Assembly (NCBI GenBank): GCA_937897215.1
Contig: CALCBQ010000161.1
Location: forward strand, 1 to 14,366
Length of the DNA stretch: 14,366 nt
Reading direction: 5' to 3'
DNA from: an uncultured Clostridia bacterium
GTDB lineage: Bacteria; Bacillota; Clostridia; Oscillospirales; Acutalibacteraceae
Positions 7,714 through 13,901 of this stretch are shown here, piece by piece. The translations under genes were made by a program, and so were the position numbers. Numbering within the stretch: position 1 is the stretch's first letter; each line of letters begins with the position of its first letter. The notes beneath the pieces are model-generated. The model saw nothing but the letters and a program-made list of their open reading frames with translations. It was not told where the DNA came from and did no database searches.

Positions 7714-7736
7714 TTGGTACATTTTTGGTACATTTT
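7714..7736 (+). repeat. Two tandem 11-bp repeats TTGGTACATTT
   Basis: The unit TTGGTACATTT starts at 7714 and again at 7725, just after the TTCACT array and before the integrase promoter. It may be a second class of protein-binding site or an autoregulatory site. Confidence 0.65.
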
Positions 7737-7749
7737 TGCTTTAAAAGCA

Positions 7750-7778
7750 TTGATTTATATGAATTTATGTGGTATAGT
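7750..7778 (+). promoter_or_regulatory. Integrase promoter
   Basis: TTGATT (7750-7755) and TATAGT (7773-7778) are 17 bp apart, with TGTGG preceding the -10. It lies 22 bp upstream of the integrase start codon. Confidence 0.6.
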
Positions 7779-7800
7779 AAAACTGATAGGAGGTTTTATT

Positions 7801-8961
7801 ATGTCTAATCCACGTGTACATCAAAGAAAAGATGGTAATTATTATTTTAATCTTAATGGTAAAAAATATGTCAAAGCAACACGAAAAGCTGCTGAACAAT
7901 ATTATACCGAACTTAAAAACAATGTAAAACAACGGAAATTAGTTGAAGACTATGGCAAAACTAATATTGAAACACTTGTCACTGATTGGTTAGAGATTCA
8001 AAGAGGTATTGCTAACAAAGCATCAACATTCGACCGCAAAGAACAGATAGTTAATCATCAAATTATTCCATATATTGGTAAAGTTCAAGTTATAACTTTA
8101 ACATCAACAAAAGTTCAAAAGTGGTTAAATGACCTTTCAAATGATGGTTTCAGCAAGTCGACAATTAAGAAAGCAAAAGAAACCTTAAAAGCTGCCTTAA
8201 GGTTCCACAAAGTTCTCAAAAAATATGAAGACAATCCGTTTGAAGATGTTAAAATCCCTGAAAGTGCCTCATCAAAAGACTCTGACGATATCGTTTTTTA
8301 CACTGAAAAAGAATTAAACAAAATTTATGAAGCAGCTACCAAAATGCACACCGTATCAGGTAAAAAAGAAAATGTATATCGACTTGGCGATGCTGTCATC
8401 GTGCTTGGTCAAACAGGTATGCGTTCAGGTGAATTTCTAGCTCTGACATGGGATGATATTGACTTCAAAAACAACACAATTTCTATAACAAAAACAAGAC
8501 AACATGTAAAAAATCGCAATAAAAAAGCACCCACGGACCCTAATTACGTGGATGTTATAAATAAACCAAAAACTAAATCAAGTATAAGAACAATCCCTAT
8601 GAGTAAAAAGTGTAAAGAAGCACTTGAACGACTTCATAATCTCAACGGAGATTTTGAATATGTTTCTTCCACATCAGAAGGCACACCTATCACTGTAAGA
8701 AACTTTGCAAGAATGTTTGAAAATATTCTTTATGCAGCGGAAATGGATAAAGCCGTCGATGAAAAAGGAAAGACCGTAAATAAAATTTACGGTCCTCACT
8801 CTATGCGTCATTCATTTGCTACAAATCTCATCAACAAAAAAGACGCGAATATTGCTATTGTTTCCAAACTGCTTGGTCATGCGGATGTAAGTGTTACGAT
8901 TAATAAATATGTACATACTAAAGATGAAGATAAAGTGAACACAATTAAATTGTTGGATTAA
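7801..8961 (+). CDS. int: Site-specific tyrosine recombinase (integrase) of a mobile element
   Basis: The 386-residue enzyme would insert and excise the element at the tRNA-Trp site. Residues 1-50 form a short basic arm-binding-type N-terminal domain (HQRKDGNYYFNLNGKKY). Residues about 55-150 form the core-binding domain. The catalytic domain follows, with R208 (TGMRSGE), a probable K259, H333/R336 (PHSMRHSFA), H360 (LLGHAD) and nucleophile Y370 (INKYVH), so all catalytic positions are present. The start at 7801 is fixed by AGGAGG (7789-7794); an in-frame upstream ATG at 7687 lacks such a site and would run through the promoter and repeats. Its stop codon overlaps that of the convergent excisionase-type gene. 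A terminator for this transcript lies inside that gene (9010-9042). Confidence 0.93.
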   Translation: MSNPRVHQRKDGNYYFNLNGKKYVKATRKAAEQYYTELKNNVKQRKLVEDYGKTNIETLVTDWLEIQRGIANKASTFDRKEQIVNHQIIPYIGKVQVITLTSTKVQKWLNDLSNDGFSKSTIKKAKETLKAALRFHKVLKKYEDNPFEDVKIPESASSKDSDDIVFYTEKELNKIYEAATKMHTVSGKKENVYRLGDAVIVLGQTGMRSGEFLALTWDDIDFKNNTISITKTRQHVKNRNKKAPTDPNYVDVINKPKTKSSIRTIPMSKKCKEALERLHNLNGDFEYVSSTSEGTPITVRNFARMFENILYAAEMDKAVDEKGKTVNKIYGPHSMRHSFATNLINKKDANIAIVSKLLGHADVSVTINKYVHTKDEDKVNTIKLLD

Positions 8962-9176
8962 ATATAAAACACTTTGTTCTCATACATAACAAGCCATTCT
9001 TTTAATGCTGAGGTCGTTACGTAGTAACGGCCTCCTATTTTTGTTGAAGGGAAAGCTGTTGATTTTAAAAGGTCATATGCCCTATTGATGCCGCAACGCA
9101 TCACCTGTTTTAACTCTTTAGCTGTAAGAAGCTCGTTTTCAAGATTTTCAAATGAATAGTTATTACTAATTTTCAT
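8958..9176 (-). CDS. xis: Excisionase-type helix-turn-helix protein
   Basis: This 72-residue protein is of the MerR-like/HTH_17 excisionase class. The core runs LLTAKELKQVMRCGINRAY, then DLLKSTAFPSTKIGGRYYV, that is, a helix-turn-helix followed by the GGRYYV wing typical of Firmicute mobile-element excisionases. It would bend the attachment-site DNA to favour excision by the neighbouring integrase. The start is supported by AGGAGTG eight bases upstream. The gene is convergent with int, with stop codons overlapping on opposite strands; this differs from the common co-directional xis-int order. The wing codons GGRYYVTTS double as an antisense terminator hairpin. A long, duplicated and terminator-containing leader precedes it. 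It could instead be a regulator of other element genes. Confidence 0.82.
   Translation of the reverse strand: MKISNNYSFENLENELLTAKELKQVMRCGINRAYDLLKSTAFPSTKIGGRYYVTTSALKEWLVMYENKVFYI
9010..9042 (+). terminator. Rho-independent terminator for integrase, encoded inside the excisionase gene
   Basis: A perfect 11-bp stem (arms 9010-9020 and 9024-9034, one T-G pair, loop GTA) is followed by CTATTTTT on the plus strand, 49 bp after the int stop. It lies entirely within the leftward excisionase reading frame. Confidence 0.82.
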
Positions 9177-9184
9177 AAAGAATT

Positions 9185-9350
9185 CACTCCTAAATAATTA
9201 TTTGTTTTAAATATGAATTATTTTTTGAAATTAATTTTTCAAATATAAAAATTTAAAAATCTTGTTATTGATAACGCATAAGTAACACTCCTTTTGTGAT
9301 TATTTGCTATAAATATGAAAGATTACTTATGCTTGTTTTTTTCAAATATA
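9185..9350 (-). repeat. ~102-bp imperfect tandem duplication of the excisionase leader
   Basis: Matching landmarks recur at a 101-103 bp offset: CACTCCT (9185 and 9286), ATTATTTG (9197 and 9299), TAAATATGAA (9208 and 9310), TTTTTCAAATATA (9235 and 9338). On the minus strand, CACTCCT is the AGGAGTG ribosome binding site. The distal copy also has an ATG six bases after it, opening a four-codon frame (MRYQ, stop at 9269-9271). It is either a relic of a duplicated gene start or a leader peptide. Confidence 0.7.
9276..9332. repeat. Perfect 10-bp inverted repeat GCATAAGTAA / TTACTTATGC
   Basis: Arms at 9276-9285 and 9323-9332, centre spacing about 37 bp, in the leftward leader of the excisionase-type gene. 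It could be a paired binding site or an RNA stem enclosing the distal ribosome binding site. Confidence 0.65.
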
Positions 9351-9394
9351 GAAAAAAATGTGAAAATTTAAAAAAATTAAAAATTTTATAAAAA

Positions 9395-9435
9395 TCAAAA
9401 AAAGAAAAGAGACGCTGTAATAAATACAACGCCTC
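9395..9435 (-). terminator. Strong leftward terminator/attenuator in the excisionase leader
   Basis: Read leftward, an 11-bp stem (arms 9425-9435 and 9409-9419, two G-U pairs, loop TTTAT) is followed by TTTTCTTTTTTT. It sits about 220 bp upstream of the excisionase start, with no recognisable gene before it, so it may attenuate a long leader transcript or end a small RNA. Confidence 0.75.
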
Positions 9436-9667
9436 TCCCCTCGGTGTAAAATAAAACAGAAAGGTTAGAAAAAAACAAAACCTTAATTAAGGGCATCTAT
9501 TTTAATCCCGCTTCATTTAACCACCAACTCCTCTCGTGTGTTGATTACAATATTATTATGATTTTTACAATCAACACACAAACGAAAAAAGCATTATCCT
9601 TATCAGATAACATTTCTTTTCGTATATATGGTATTCTTTCATACTTCTTATATAAAGGAGTGATGAT
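9436..9667. other. Gene-free control region with inverted repeats
   Basis: No sizeable open frame is seen. Contents: an 11-bp perfect inverted repeat GTGTGTTGATT/AATCAACACAC (arms 9536-9546, 9569-9579); an imperfect hairpin built on TTATC/GATAA with flanking CGAAAA/TTTTCG (about 9583-9622); a palindrome CCTTAATTAAGG (9481-9492); and a leftward GAGAGGAG (9527-9534) followed by tiny open frames only. It lies between divergent genes and probably holds both promoters, which I cannot place with confidence. Confidence 0.5.
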
Positions 9668-9859
9668 ATGAATAGAATTTTTATCACAGTTAATGGTGTT
9701 GAGCATGAACTAAACCCTGATGATTTCAACGAGGTTTTGAAAATTTTACGAAAAAATAAAAATTATGATTGTTTTATAAATATTAAAGATAACTACATCG
9801 GACTAATATGGCCCGACTCCAATGCAGTCTGTAGTTATATGTGTGTATTTATGGATTAA
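9668..9859 (+). CDS. Small hypothetical protein (63 aa)
   Basis: I do not recognise this protein. It is 63 residues, acidic, with no membrane segment or signal; the N-terminus reads MNRIFITVNGVEHELNPDDF and the C-terminal half is rich in aromatic residues, with two Cys. AAAGGAG ends seven bases before the chosen ATG; a second ATG at 9663 runs into a stop after two codons. A clean terminator begins directly after the stop codon, and together with the good ribosome binding site this supports a real gene. Its neighbourhood suggests an accessory gene of the integrated element. Confidence 0.6.
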   Translation: MNRIFITVNGVEHELNPDDFNEVLKILRKNKNYDCFINIKDNYIGLIWPDSNAVCSYMCVFMD

Positions 9860-9894
9860 AACGCCACTCTATACGAGTGGCGTTAACTTTAGTT
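9856..9894. terminator. Shared bidirectional terminator between two small genes
   Basis: A perfect 10-bp stem AACGCCACTC/GAGTGGCGTT (9860-9869, 9875-9884) follows the 63-aa gene. Leftward, the complement of 9856-9861 gives TTTTAA, so it also serves the convergent 112-aa gene; the rightward tail (AACTTTAGTT) is weaker. Confidence 0.75.
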
Positions 9895-9937
9895 GCTTCG
9901 TATTTAACCCTTGAATGCACCTTTGTGAATTCGAGAA

Positions 9938-10276
9938 TCATAAGTATCTATTATTTCCTTGTTTAGCATTGCAGTCATCCTCTGTTCTGTTTATAAACAC
10001 TATCATTTCATCCGTGTTGATAAACATAAGAACAATTTTGTTTTCCATATGAAATTCATACAACTTTTGATAGAAGAAACTATCGAAATAACGACTTAGC
10101 TTTTCTGCTTCATCTTCTGTGTAGTTGTAACAATGAACAAACACTATCGGAACATTGTAAGCATCATCAATCACCGCAAACTTGTATGCATGGTCATGAA
10201 TGTTTATATAATTCCTGCCGTAATACAACTTCTCATTAGCATTCATTATCCGCTTCAGGTCTTCCGTATTTATCAT
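9938..10276 (-). CDS. Hypothetical protein (112 aa)
   Basis: No family is recognised. The 112-residue product looks cytoplasmic and acidic, with alternating predicted strands and helices: VIDDAYNVPIVFVHCYN near residue 35, a helix with EDEAEKLSRYFDSFF near 55-68, and IVLMFINTDEMIVFINR near 81-97. There is no signal peptide. AGGAGTG lies a few bases before the ATG, the same site as for the excisionase-type gene. It converges with the 63-aa gene and shares its terminator. A 10-bp inverted repeat and an extra AGGAGG lie in its leader. Coding status is likely from the ribosome binding site and the terminator; function is unknown. Confidence 0.6.
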   Translation of the reverse strand: MINTEDLKRIMNANEKLYYGRNYINIHDHAYKFAVIDDAYNVPIVFVHCYNYTEDEAEKLSRYFDSFFYQKLYEFHMENKIVLMFINTDEMIVFINRTEDDCNAKQGNNRYL

Positions 10277-10561
10277 AGATTCACTCCTTTGTAAATAATA
10301 ATGTTTTATTAAATATTAACTTGTGACCTCTATCCTCCTATCGTATTTATTTACAATAAGTGTGTTAGTTGAACAAATACCACAAACAAAAAAGCAACCT
10401 ATATGTGGGTTGAAATATTTGTTTTCTAAATTTCTCAAAAAATCAAATTGCAAACGGAGCACACAAGAACTGACTATCCCCTACAAAATTAAAGACTAGT
10501 ATATTTTAAATATCTATGTTACAATTGGCTTAAACAAATTAGAATCAATGGAGAAATTAAA
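10277..10561. other. Intergenic region between the 112-aa gene and the Nudix gene
   Basis: Seen here: inverted repeat TTGTAAATAA/TTATTTACAA (10289-10298, 10347-10356) in the leader of the leftward gene; an AGGAGG on the minus strand (10333-10338) with no start codon placed to use it; a short hairpin CAACC/GGTTG (10395-10412) with a leftward T-rich tail, a possible weak leftward terminator; and, for the rightward Nudix gene, TGTTACAAT (10517-10525) as a probable extended -10 without a good -35. Confidence 0.45.
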
Positions 10562-10999
10562 ATGCATAAGGTTTTTGGGATAAAAGAAGATGTGGTATAC
10601 ATAGATAGAGAAGGTGCATATTTAATCCCTGTTCTTAACAATAAAATTGGTGTAATAAAAACTGATAAAGGTTATTTTTTGCTTGGCGGCGGGTTTGATA
10701 AAAACGAAAGCTACGAAGAATGCATCAAAAGAGAATGCCTTGAAGAAACCGGTTATACTGCTGTGATAAAAGAAAAAATATGTTCTGCTGAAACCTATAC
10801 TACACATCCTAAATTAGGTTATTTCCATCCTATTCAAAGTTACTACATAGGTGAACTCAAAGAAAAAGTTTCCGAACCAATAGAAACAGACCATATTTTA
10901 ATGTGGTTTAAATATGACGATATAAAAGGTAAGATGTTTACTGAAATGCAGAATTGGGCGCTGGAGCAATGTGCTAGAATGTTAAAGGAGAAGAATTAA
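10562..10999 (+). CDS. Nudix hydrolase
   Basis: This 145-residue enzyme should cleave a nucleoside diphosphate linked to another group (NDP-X) in a Mg2+-dependent reaction. The Nudix box is complete: G43-x5-E49-x7-R57-E58-x2-E61-E62-x-G64, with the glycine run LGGGF before it. The N-terminus (about 1-35) forms the first strands of the fold; there is no fused domain. The length is normal for a single-domain Nudix protein. The start follows GGAG after ten bases. The next gene begins one base after the stop, so the two should be translated together. Substrate (damaged nucleotide, nucleotide sugar, dinucleotide or signal nucleotide) cannot be told from sequence. It lies in the accessory region beside a NACHT gene. 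Confidence 0.9.
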   Translation: MHKVFGIKEDVVYIDREGAYLIPVLNNKIGVIKTDKGYFLLGGGFDKNESYEECIKRECLEETGYTAVIKEKICSAETYTTHPKLGYFHPIQSYYIGELKEKVSEPIETDHILMWFKYDDIKGKMFTEMQNWALEQCARMLKEKN

Positions 11000-11000
11000 T

Positions 11001-11783
11001 ATGATATTTGGAATGCCTACATTAATAGAAACGAAATCACTTGAAGAATATGCATCTCTTTGCAATGAGTTGGGATTGAGTTTTATTGAACTCAATATGA
11101 ACATGCCACAGTATCAACTCAACAAAATAAATGTTGAAGAATTCAAAAGAATAGCACAACAATATGGTATATCATATACTATTCACCTAGATGAAAATCT
11201 TAATTTCAGTGATTTCAATCCCTATGTTGCATCAGCATACATACGAACTGTAACAGAAACTATTGAATTGGCTAAAGAGTTAGATGCATCTATTCTCAAT
11301 ATGCATTTATCAAAAGGTGTATATTTCACCCTGCCAGATAAAAAAGTATATTTATTTGATGAATACAAAGAACAATACTTGCAGAGTGTAAAAGATTTTT
11401 GTAAAGAATGTGAATCTGCAATTGACAATTCTAACATTAAAATCTGCATTGAAAATTGCGATGGCTATACAGACTTCAACAAGGATGCTATTGACCTTTT
11501 ACTTGAAAGTCCTGTGTTTTGTTTAACATTCGATGTGGGTCATAATTATGGTATTGGTGGCAGTGATGAGCCAATTATAATGGAACACAAAAGCAAGTTG
11601 TGTCATATGCATTTACACGATGCCCTAGGTCGACAAAACCACATGGCACTCGGAACTGGTGAACTTGATATTCATAAATACTTGAATTTGGCTGAAAAAT
11701 GTAATTGCCGAATTGTTCTCGAAACAAAAACCATTTCAGGATTAAAACAGTCTGTACAATGGATTAAGGATTATTTAAAATAA
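11001..11783 (+). CDS. TIM-barrel protein of the sugar isomerase/epimerase (AP endonuclease family 2) superfamily
   Basis: The 260-residue protein has the xylose-isomerase-like barrel with its metal and catalytic residues in order: E30, H62 (IHLD), H102 (NMHLS), E151 (CIENCDG), D178/H181 (FDVGH), H204-H206-D207 (HMHLHD), H214, E221 (GTGELD) and E241 (VLETK). This pattern fits a divalent-metal enzyme acting on a sugar, sugar phosphate or an abasic site in DNA. AAGGAG precedes the ATG inside the end of the Nudix gene, and the one-base gap shows tight coupling. A bidirectional terminator follows. The tight pairing suggests that the Nudix enzyme and this protein act on the same metabolite, perhaps cleaving and then rearranging a nucleotide sugar; that is inference. 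Confidence 0.85.
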   Translation: MIFGMPTLIETKSLEEYASLCNELGLSFIELNMNMPQYQLNKINVEEFKRIAQQYGISYTIHLDENLNFSDFNPYVASAYIRTVTETIELAKELDASILNMHLSKGVYFTLPDKKVYLFDEYKEQYLQSVKDFCKECESAIDNSNIKICIENCDGYTDFNKDAIDLLLESPVFCLTFDVGHNYGIGGSDEPIIMEHKSKLCHMHLHDALGRQNHMALGTGELDIHKYLNLAEKCNCRIVLETKTISGLKQSVQWIKDYLK

Positions 11784-11793
11784 AATATACAAA

Positions 11794-11843
11794 CAAAAAA
11801 TGCCTATGAAGTTAGAAATCACTCCTAACCTCATAGGCTTTTT
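11794..11843. terminator. Bidirectional terminator, copy 1 of a repeated module
   Basis: Stem GCCTATGA-a-GTTAG / CTAAC-c-TCATAGGC (11802-11815, 11825-11838; 13 pairs and one mismatch) with TTTTT rightward and ATTTTTT leftward. It closes both the Nudix/TIM operon and the convergent NACHT gene. A close copy occurs at 14194-14223. Confidence 0.88.
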
Positions 11844-11864
11844 CTAGTGTATTAAACTTGAAAA

Positions 11865-13691
11865 TTATAACTCATCTAACATCGATTCAAATTTTGTCTT
11901 TCTGCCAAATGTATTTTTCTCGATATCATCCAACGAATTAAATATATGCTCAACCCTATTAAAGAACCATTTAATGGATTTCAATGCTTTATCATACATT
12001 TCATCATTTCTTAATTCTTCAAACGAGACAAAACGATTTTCTCCATATTTAGCTTTTAATTCTCTTGTAACCTCAATATACTCTTCATCTTGTTCCGTGT
12101 ATCGCACATCATTCTCATAACAATAATGCAAATAATCTGACATATGTGACAATATTGTGTTTTCGTATGAGTTTTCTATACGCAGAGCTATCTTGGTTTT
12201 ACCTTCATTAGTCAAGCGTATGCGAACCCCCGAAAATATTCTTTCAACCAACCAGCTTTTAGACTTATTATTCTTATTGTACTCTTTACAAATATTGCAA
12301 ACTGGCTCATATAATATGTTTTTCATGAATCTATCAGGTTGCAACTCACATAAAATATCTAAATAATCAGTTGTTAGTCTGCCAGCACTTGATTTTAACC
12401 ACGATGTGACAAATCGTTTTTGTTCTTCATCACTTAATTGAGTAGTATAAACCGCTGCAAAATACTCTTGAAATGAACGATGCGAAAACCGGTAGTTAAG
12501 ACCCTCATGCACTAATACACACACTGCTTTTACCATATCATTTAGATAATTAATTTCACTAAAATCATCGTATAAATATGTTTTTTCTTTCGCTCTAGTA
12601 ATATTTTCTATAGCTATTTTTTCATTAAATTCATATTGATTTTTGAAAAATGACCTAAAACAAAAATAAGAAAAGACTTTCTTGAAATCTTCATATCCCA
12701 ATCCCGAAGTAATTTCTCTTTTATATTTTCCTTTTTTGGTTGCATCATGCCTATGAAAAAGTGTTGAAAATGCCTGTTCATAAAAATCTGTTTTATTATC
12801 AGGAATGGAAATCCTTTCCTCAAAAGTCATCAACATGATTGTTAATAGTAATGGATTCGATGCAAATGATTCATATTTATCATATAGTTCTTCTTCTAAT
12901 TGTTTGTAAAATTTCTGTTTCAATTCTTCATCATAATCCAATTTTGAAATCAAAGACAAAGCTTGTTGCTTATTTAAAGATAACGATGAGCATTCAGTAA
13001 AATCAGACCACCCCACAAATTCTTCTAATGGTCGAGAAGATACAATAACATAATTTTCAGGATACTTATTGCTAAAATCAATTATTTCTTTTGTCACTTT
13101 TGAAGATAATGAATTTTTCACTTCATCATACCCATCGAACAAAACCAAATAACACCCCGTTTCAAGACTATACTTAAAGTATTCTTTTTCTAACTTGAAT
13201 CCAAAAATACACAATGTGTCATAAACATAATCTTCTATTGATATATTATCCTTTGGAATCTCATTTAATCCTCTTAATTCTATCAAAACTGGTATCAATT
13301 GTGTATTACTAATTGCATTTAAAAAACAATGTTTCATCAACATGCTCTTTCCTATACCGCCAGTACCTGTTATTATTATTTTATGTCCAATTGATAGGAT
13401 ATTATTCACATTTGATGTATCAACGCGCTTTCTACCATTTTTAATATTGATACGTTCAAAAAACGAATATAAATGATGAGGTGTTTGGCCATACAAAATC
13501 GTCTTTGCCATGCTAATATTCTTTTCAGATTCTGTTAAATACTTTTCAAAAGCAATTCTAAAGTCAATTTCACCTTTGTTCAAACTATCTTTACATTTTT
13601 GTGTAATTTTTTCTAAAACGGTTTTTCCTGCGCTTGTAGCTAAATTACTTATGACATTAGCAGTTATTTTATTATAATCTAATTCATCCAT
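11865..13691 (-). CDS. NACHT-domain STAND NTPase (bacterial immune-type)
   Basis: The 608-residue protein has a helical N-terminal region (1-100) without a recognised effector, then a NACHT module: Walker A GTGGIGKS (109-116), Walker B YLVLFDGYDE (181-190), sensor strand VIVSSRP (215-221), a helical part with ESFASNPLLLTIMLMTFE (274-291), and the winged-helix segment SHRSFQEYFAA (403-413). The C-terminal ~190 residues are helical-looking without evident repeats and may be the sensing part. Bacterial NACHT proteins of this layout are known antiphage proteins that work as single genes, oligomerising on detection of infection; that role is inferred by family. AAAGGAG lies eight bases before the ATG. 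It is convergent with the Nudix/TIM operon and divergent from the DUF6809-type gene, with palindromes in the shared promoter region. Codon content is AT-rich like its neighbours. Confidence 0.88.
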   Translation of the reverse strand: MDELDYNKITANVISNLATSAGKTVLEKITQKCKDSLNKGEIDFRIAFEKYLTESEKNISMAKTILYGQTPHHLYSFFERINIKNGRKRVDTSNVNNILSIGHKIIITGTGGIGKSMLMKHCFLNAISNTQLIPVLIELRGLNEIPKDNISIEDYVYDTLCIFGFKLEKEYFKYSLETGCYLVLFDGYDEVKNSLSSKVTKEIIDFSNKYPENYVIVSSRPLEEFVGWSDFTECSSLSLNKQQALSLISKLDYDEELKQKFYKQLEEELYDKYESFASNPLLLTIMLMTFEERISIPDNKTDFYEQAFSTLFHRHDATKKGKYKREITSGLGYEDFKKVFSYFCFRSFFKNQYEFNEKIAIENITRAKEKTYLYDDFSEINYLNDMVKAVCVLVHEGLNYRFSHRSFQEYFAAVYTTQLSDEEQKRFVTSWLKSSAGRLTTDYLDILCELQPDRFMKNILYEPVCNICKEYNKNNKSKSWLVERIFSGVRIRLTNEGKTKIALRIENSYENTILSHMSDYLHYCYENDVRYTEQDEEYIEVTRELKAKYGENRFVSFEELRNDEMYDKALKSIKWFFNRVEHIFNSLDDIEKNTFGRKTKFESMLDEL

Positions 13692-13850
13692 ACAAAAATC
13701 TCCTTTAACGCTTTAGTAAGAATTTCATTCCCTGACATATTACATATCGTTATAAACCTATTTTTTGTGACAAAAAATTGCAATTTTCTTTCGTTTTACT
13801 TAATTGTTCTCATTATACTTTCATTGCAGAAAGGCAAAAAATAACTTTAC
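13692..13850. promoter_or_regulatory. Divergent promoter/operator region of the NACHT gene
   Basis: Two perfect palindromes overlap end to end: TTTTTTGT-G-ACAAAAAA (13761-13777) and AAAATTGCAATTTT (13774-13787). On the minus strand TATAAT (13812-13817) is a likely -10 for the NACHT gene; on the plus strand the same site offers TATACT (13814-13819) for the DUF6809-type gene. No good -35 is seen for either. The palindromes would lie downstream of the NACHT transcription start, a repressor-like position. Confidence 0.5.
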
Positions 13851-13854
13851 TTTT

Positions 13855-13901
13855 TCTCCTTTCAGAGTGATATATAGAACACCCTGAAAGGAGATTTTTT
13901 T
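13855..13901 (+). promoter_or_regulatory. Terminator-like hairpin that sequesters the ribosome binding site
   Basis: An 11-bp perfect stem TCTCCTTTCAG/CTGAAAGGAGA (13855-13865, 13884-13894) with an 18-base loop is followed by seven T. The 3' arm is the Shine-Dalgarno AAAGGAG of the next gene, whose ATG follows the T run directly. It could be an attenuator, a temperature- or ligand-controlled switch, or a guard against read-through translation. Confidence 0.7.

Noticed and set aside
7661..7736. The TTCACT and TTGGTACATTT repeats as a CRISPR array
   Set aside because: Units are 6-11 bp with 0-4 bp spacing, there are no spacers of normal length and no cas genes.
7687..7800. An N-terminal extension of the integrase starting at 7687
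   Set aside because: It would translate through the TTGGTACATTT repeats and the promoter, lacks a ribosome binding site, and AGGAGG sits correctly before the ATG at 7801.
9355..9405. The A/T-only stretch as a replication origin
   Set aside because: No iterons, DnaA boxes or initiator gene are visible; it is explained as leader DNA and the T tail of a leftward terminator.
11001..11783. Calling the TIM-barrel protein a true endonuclease IV
   Set aside because: The metal-site pattern fits the broad superfamily, and pairing with a Nudix enzyme favours a small-molecule substrate; DNA repair activity cannot be shown from sequence.
11865..13691. An N-terminal nuclease or TIR effector in the NACHT protein
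   Set aside because: Residues 1-100 show no catalytic motifs of PD-(D/E)xK, HNH or TIR domains; they look like a plain helical region.
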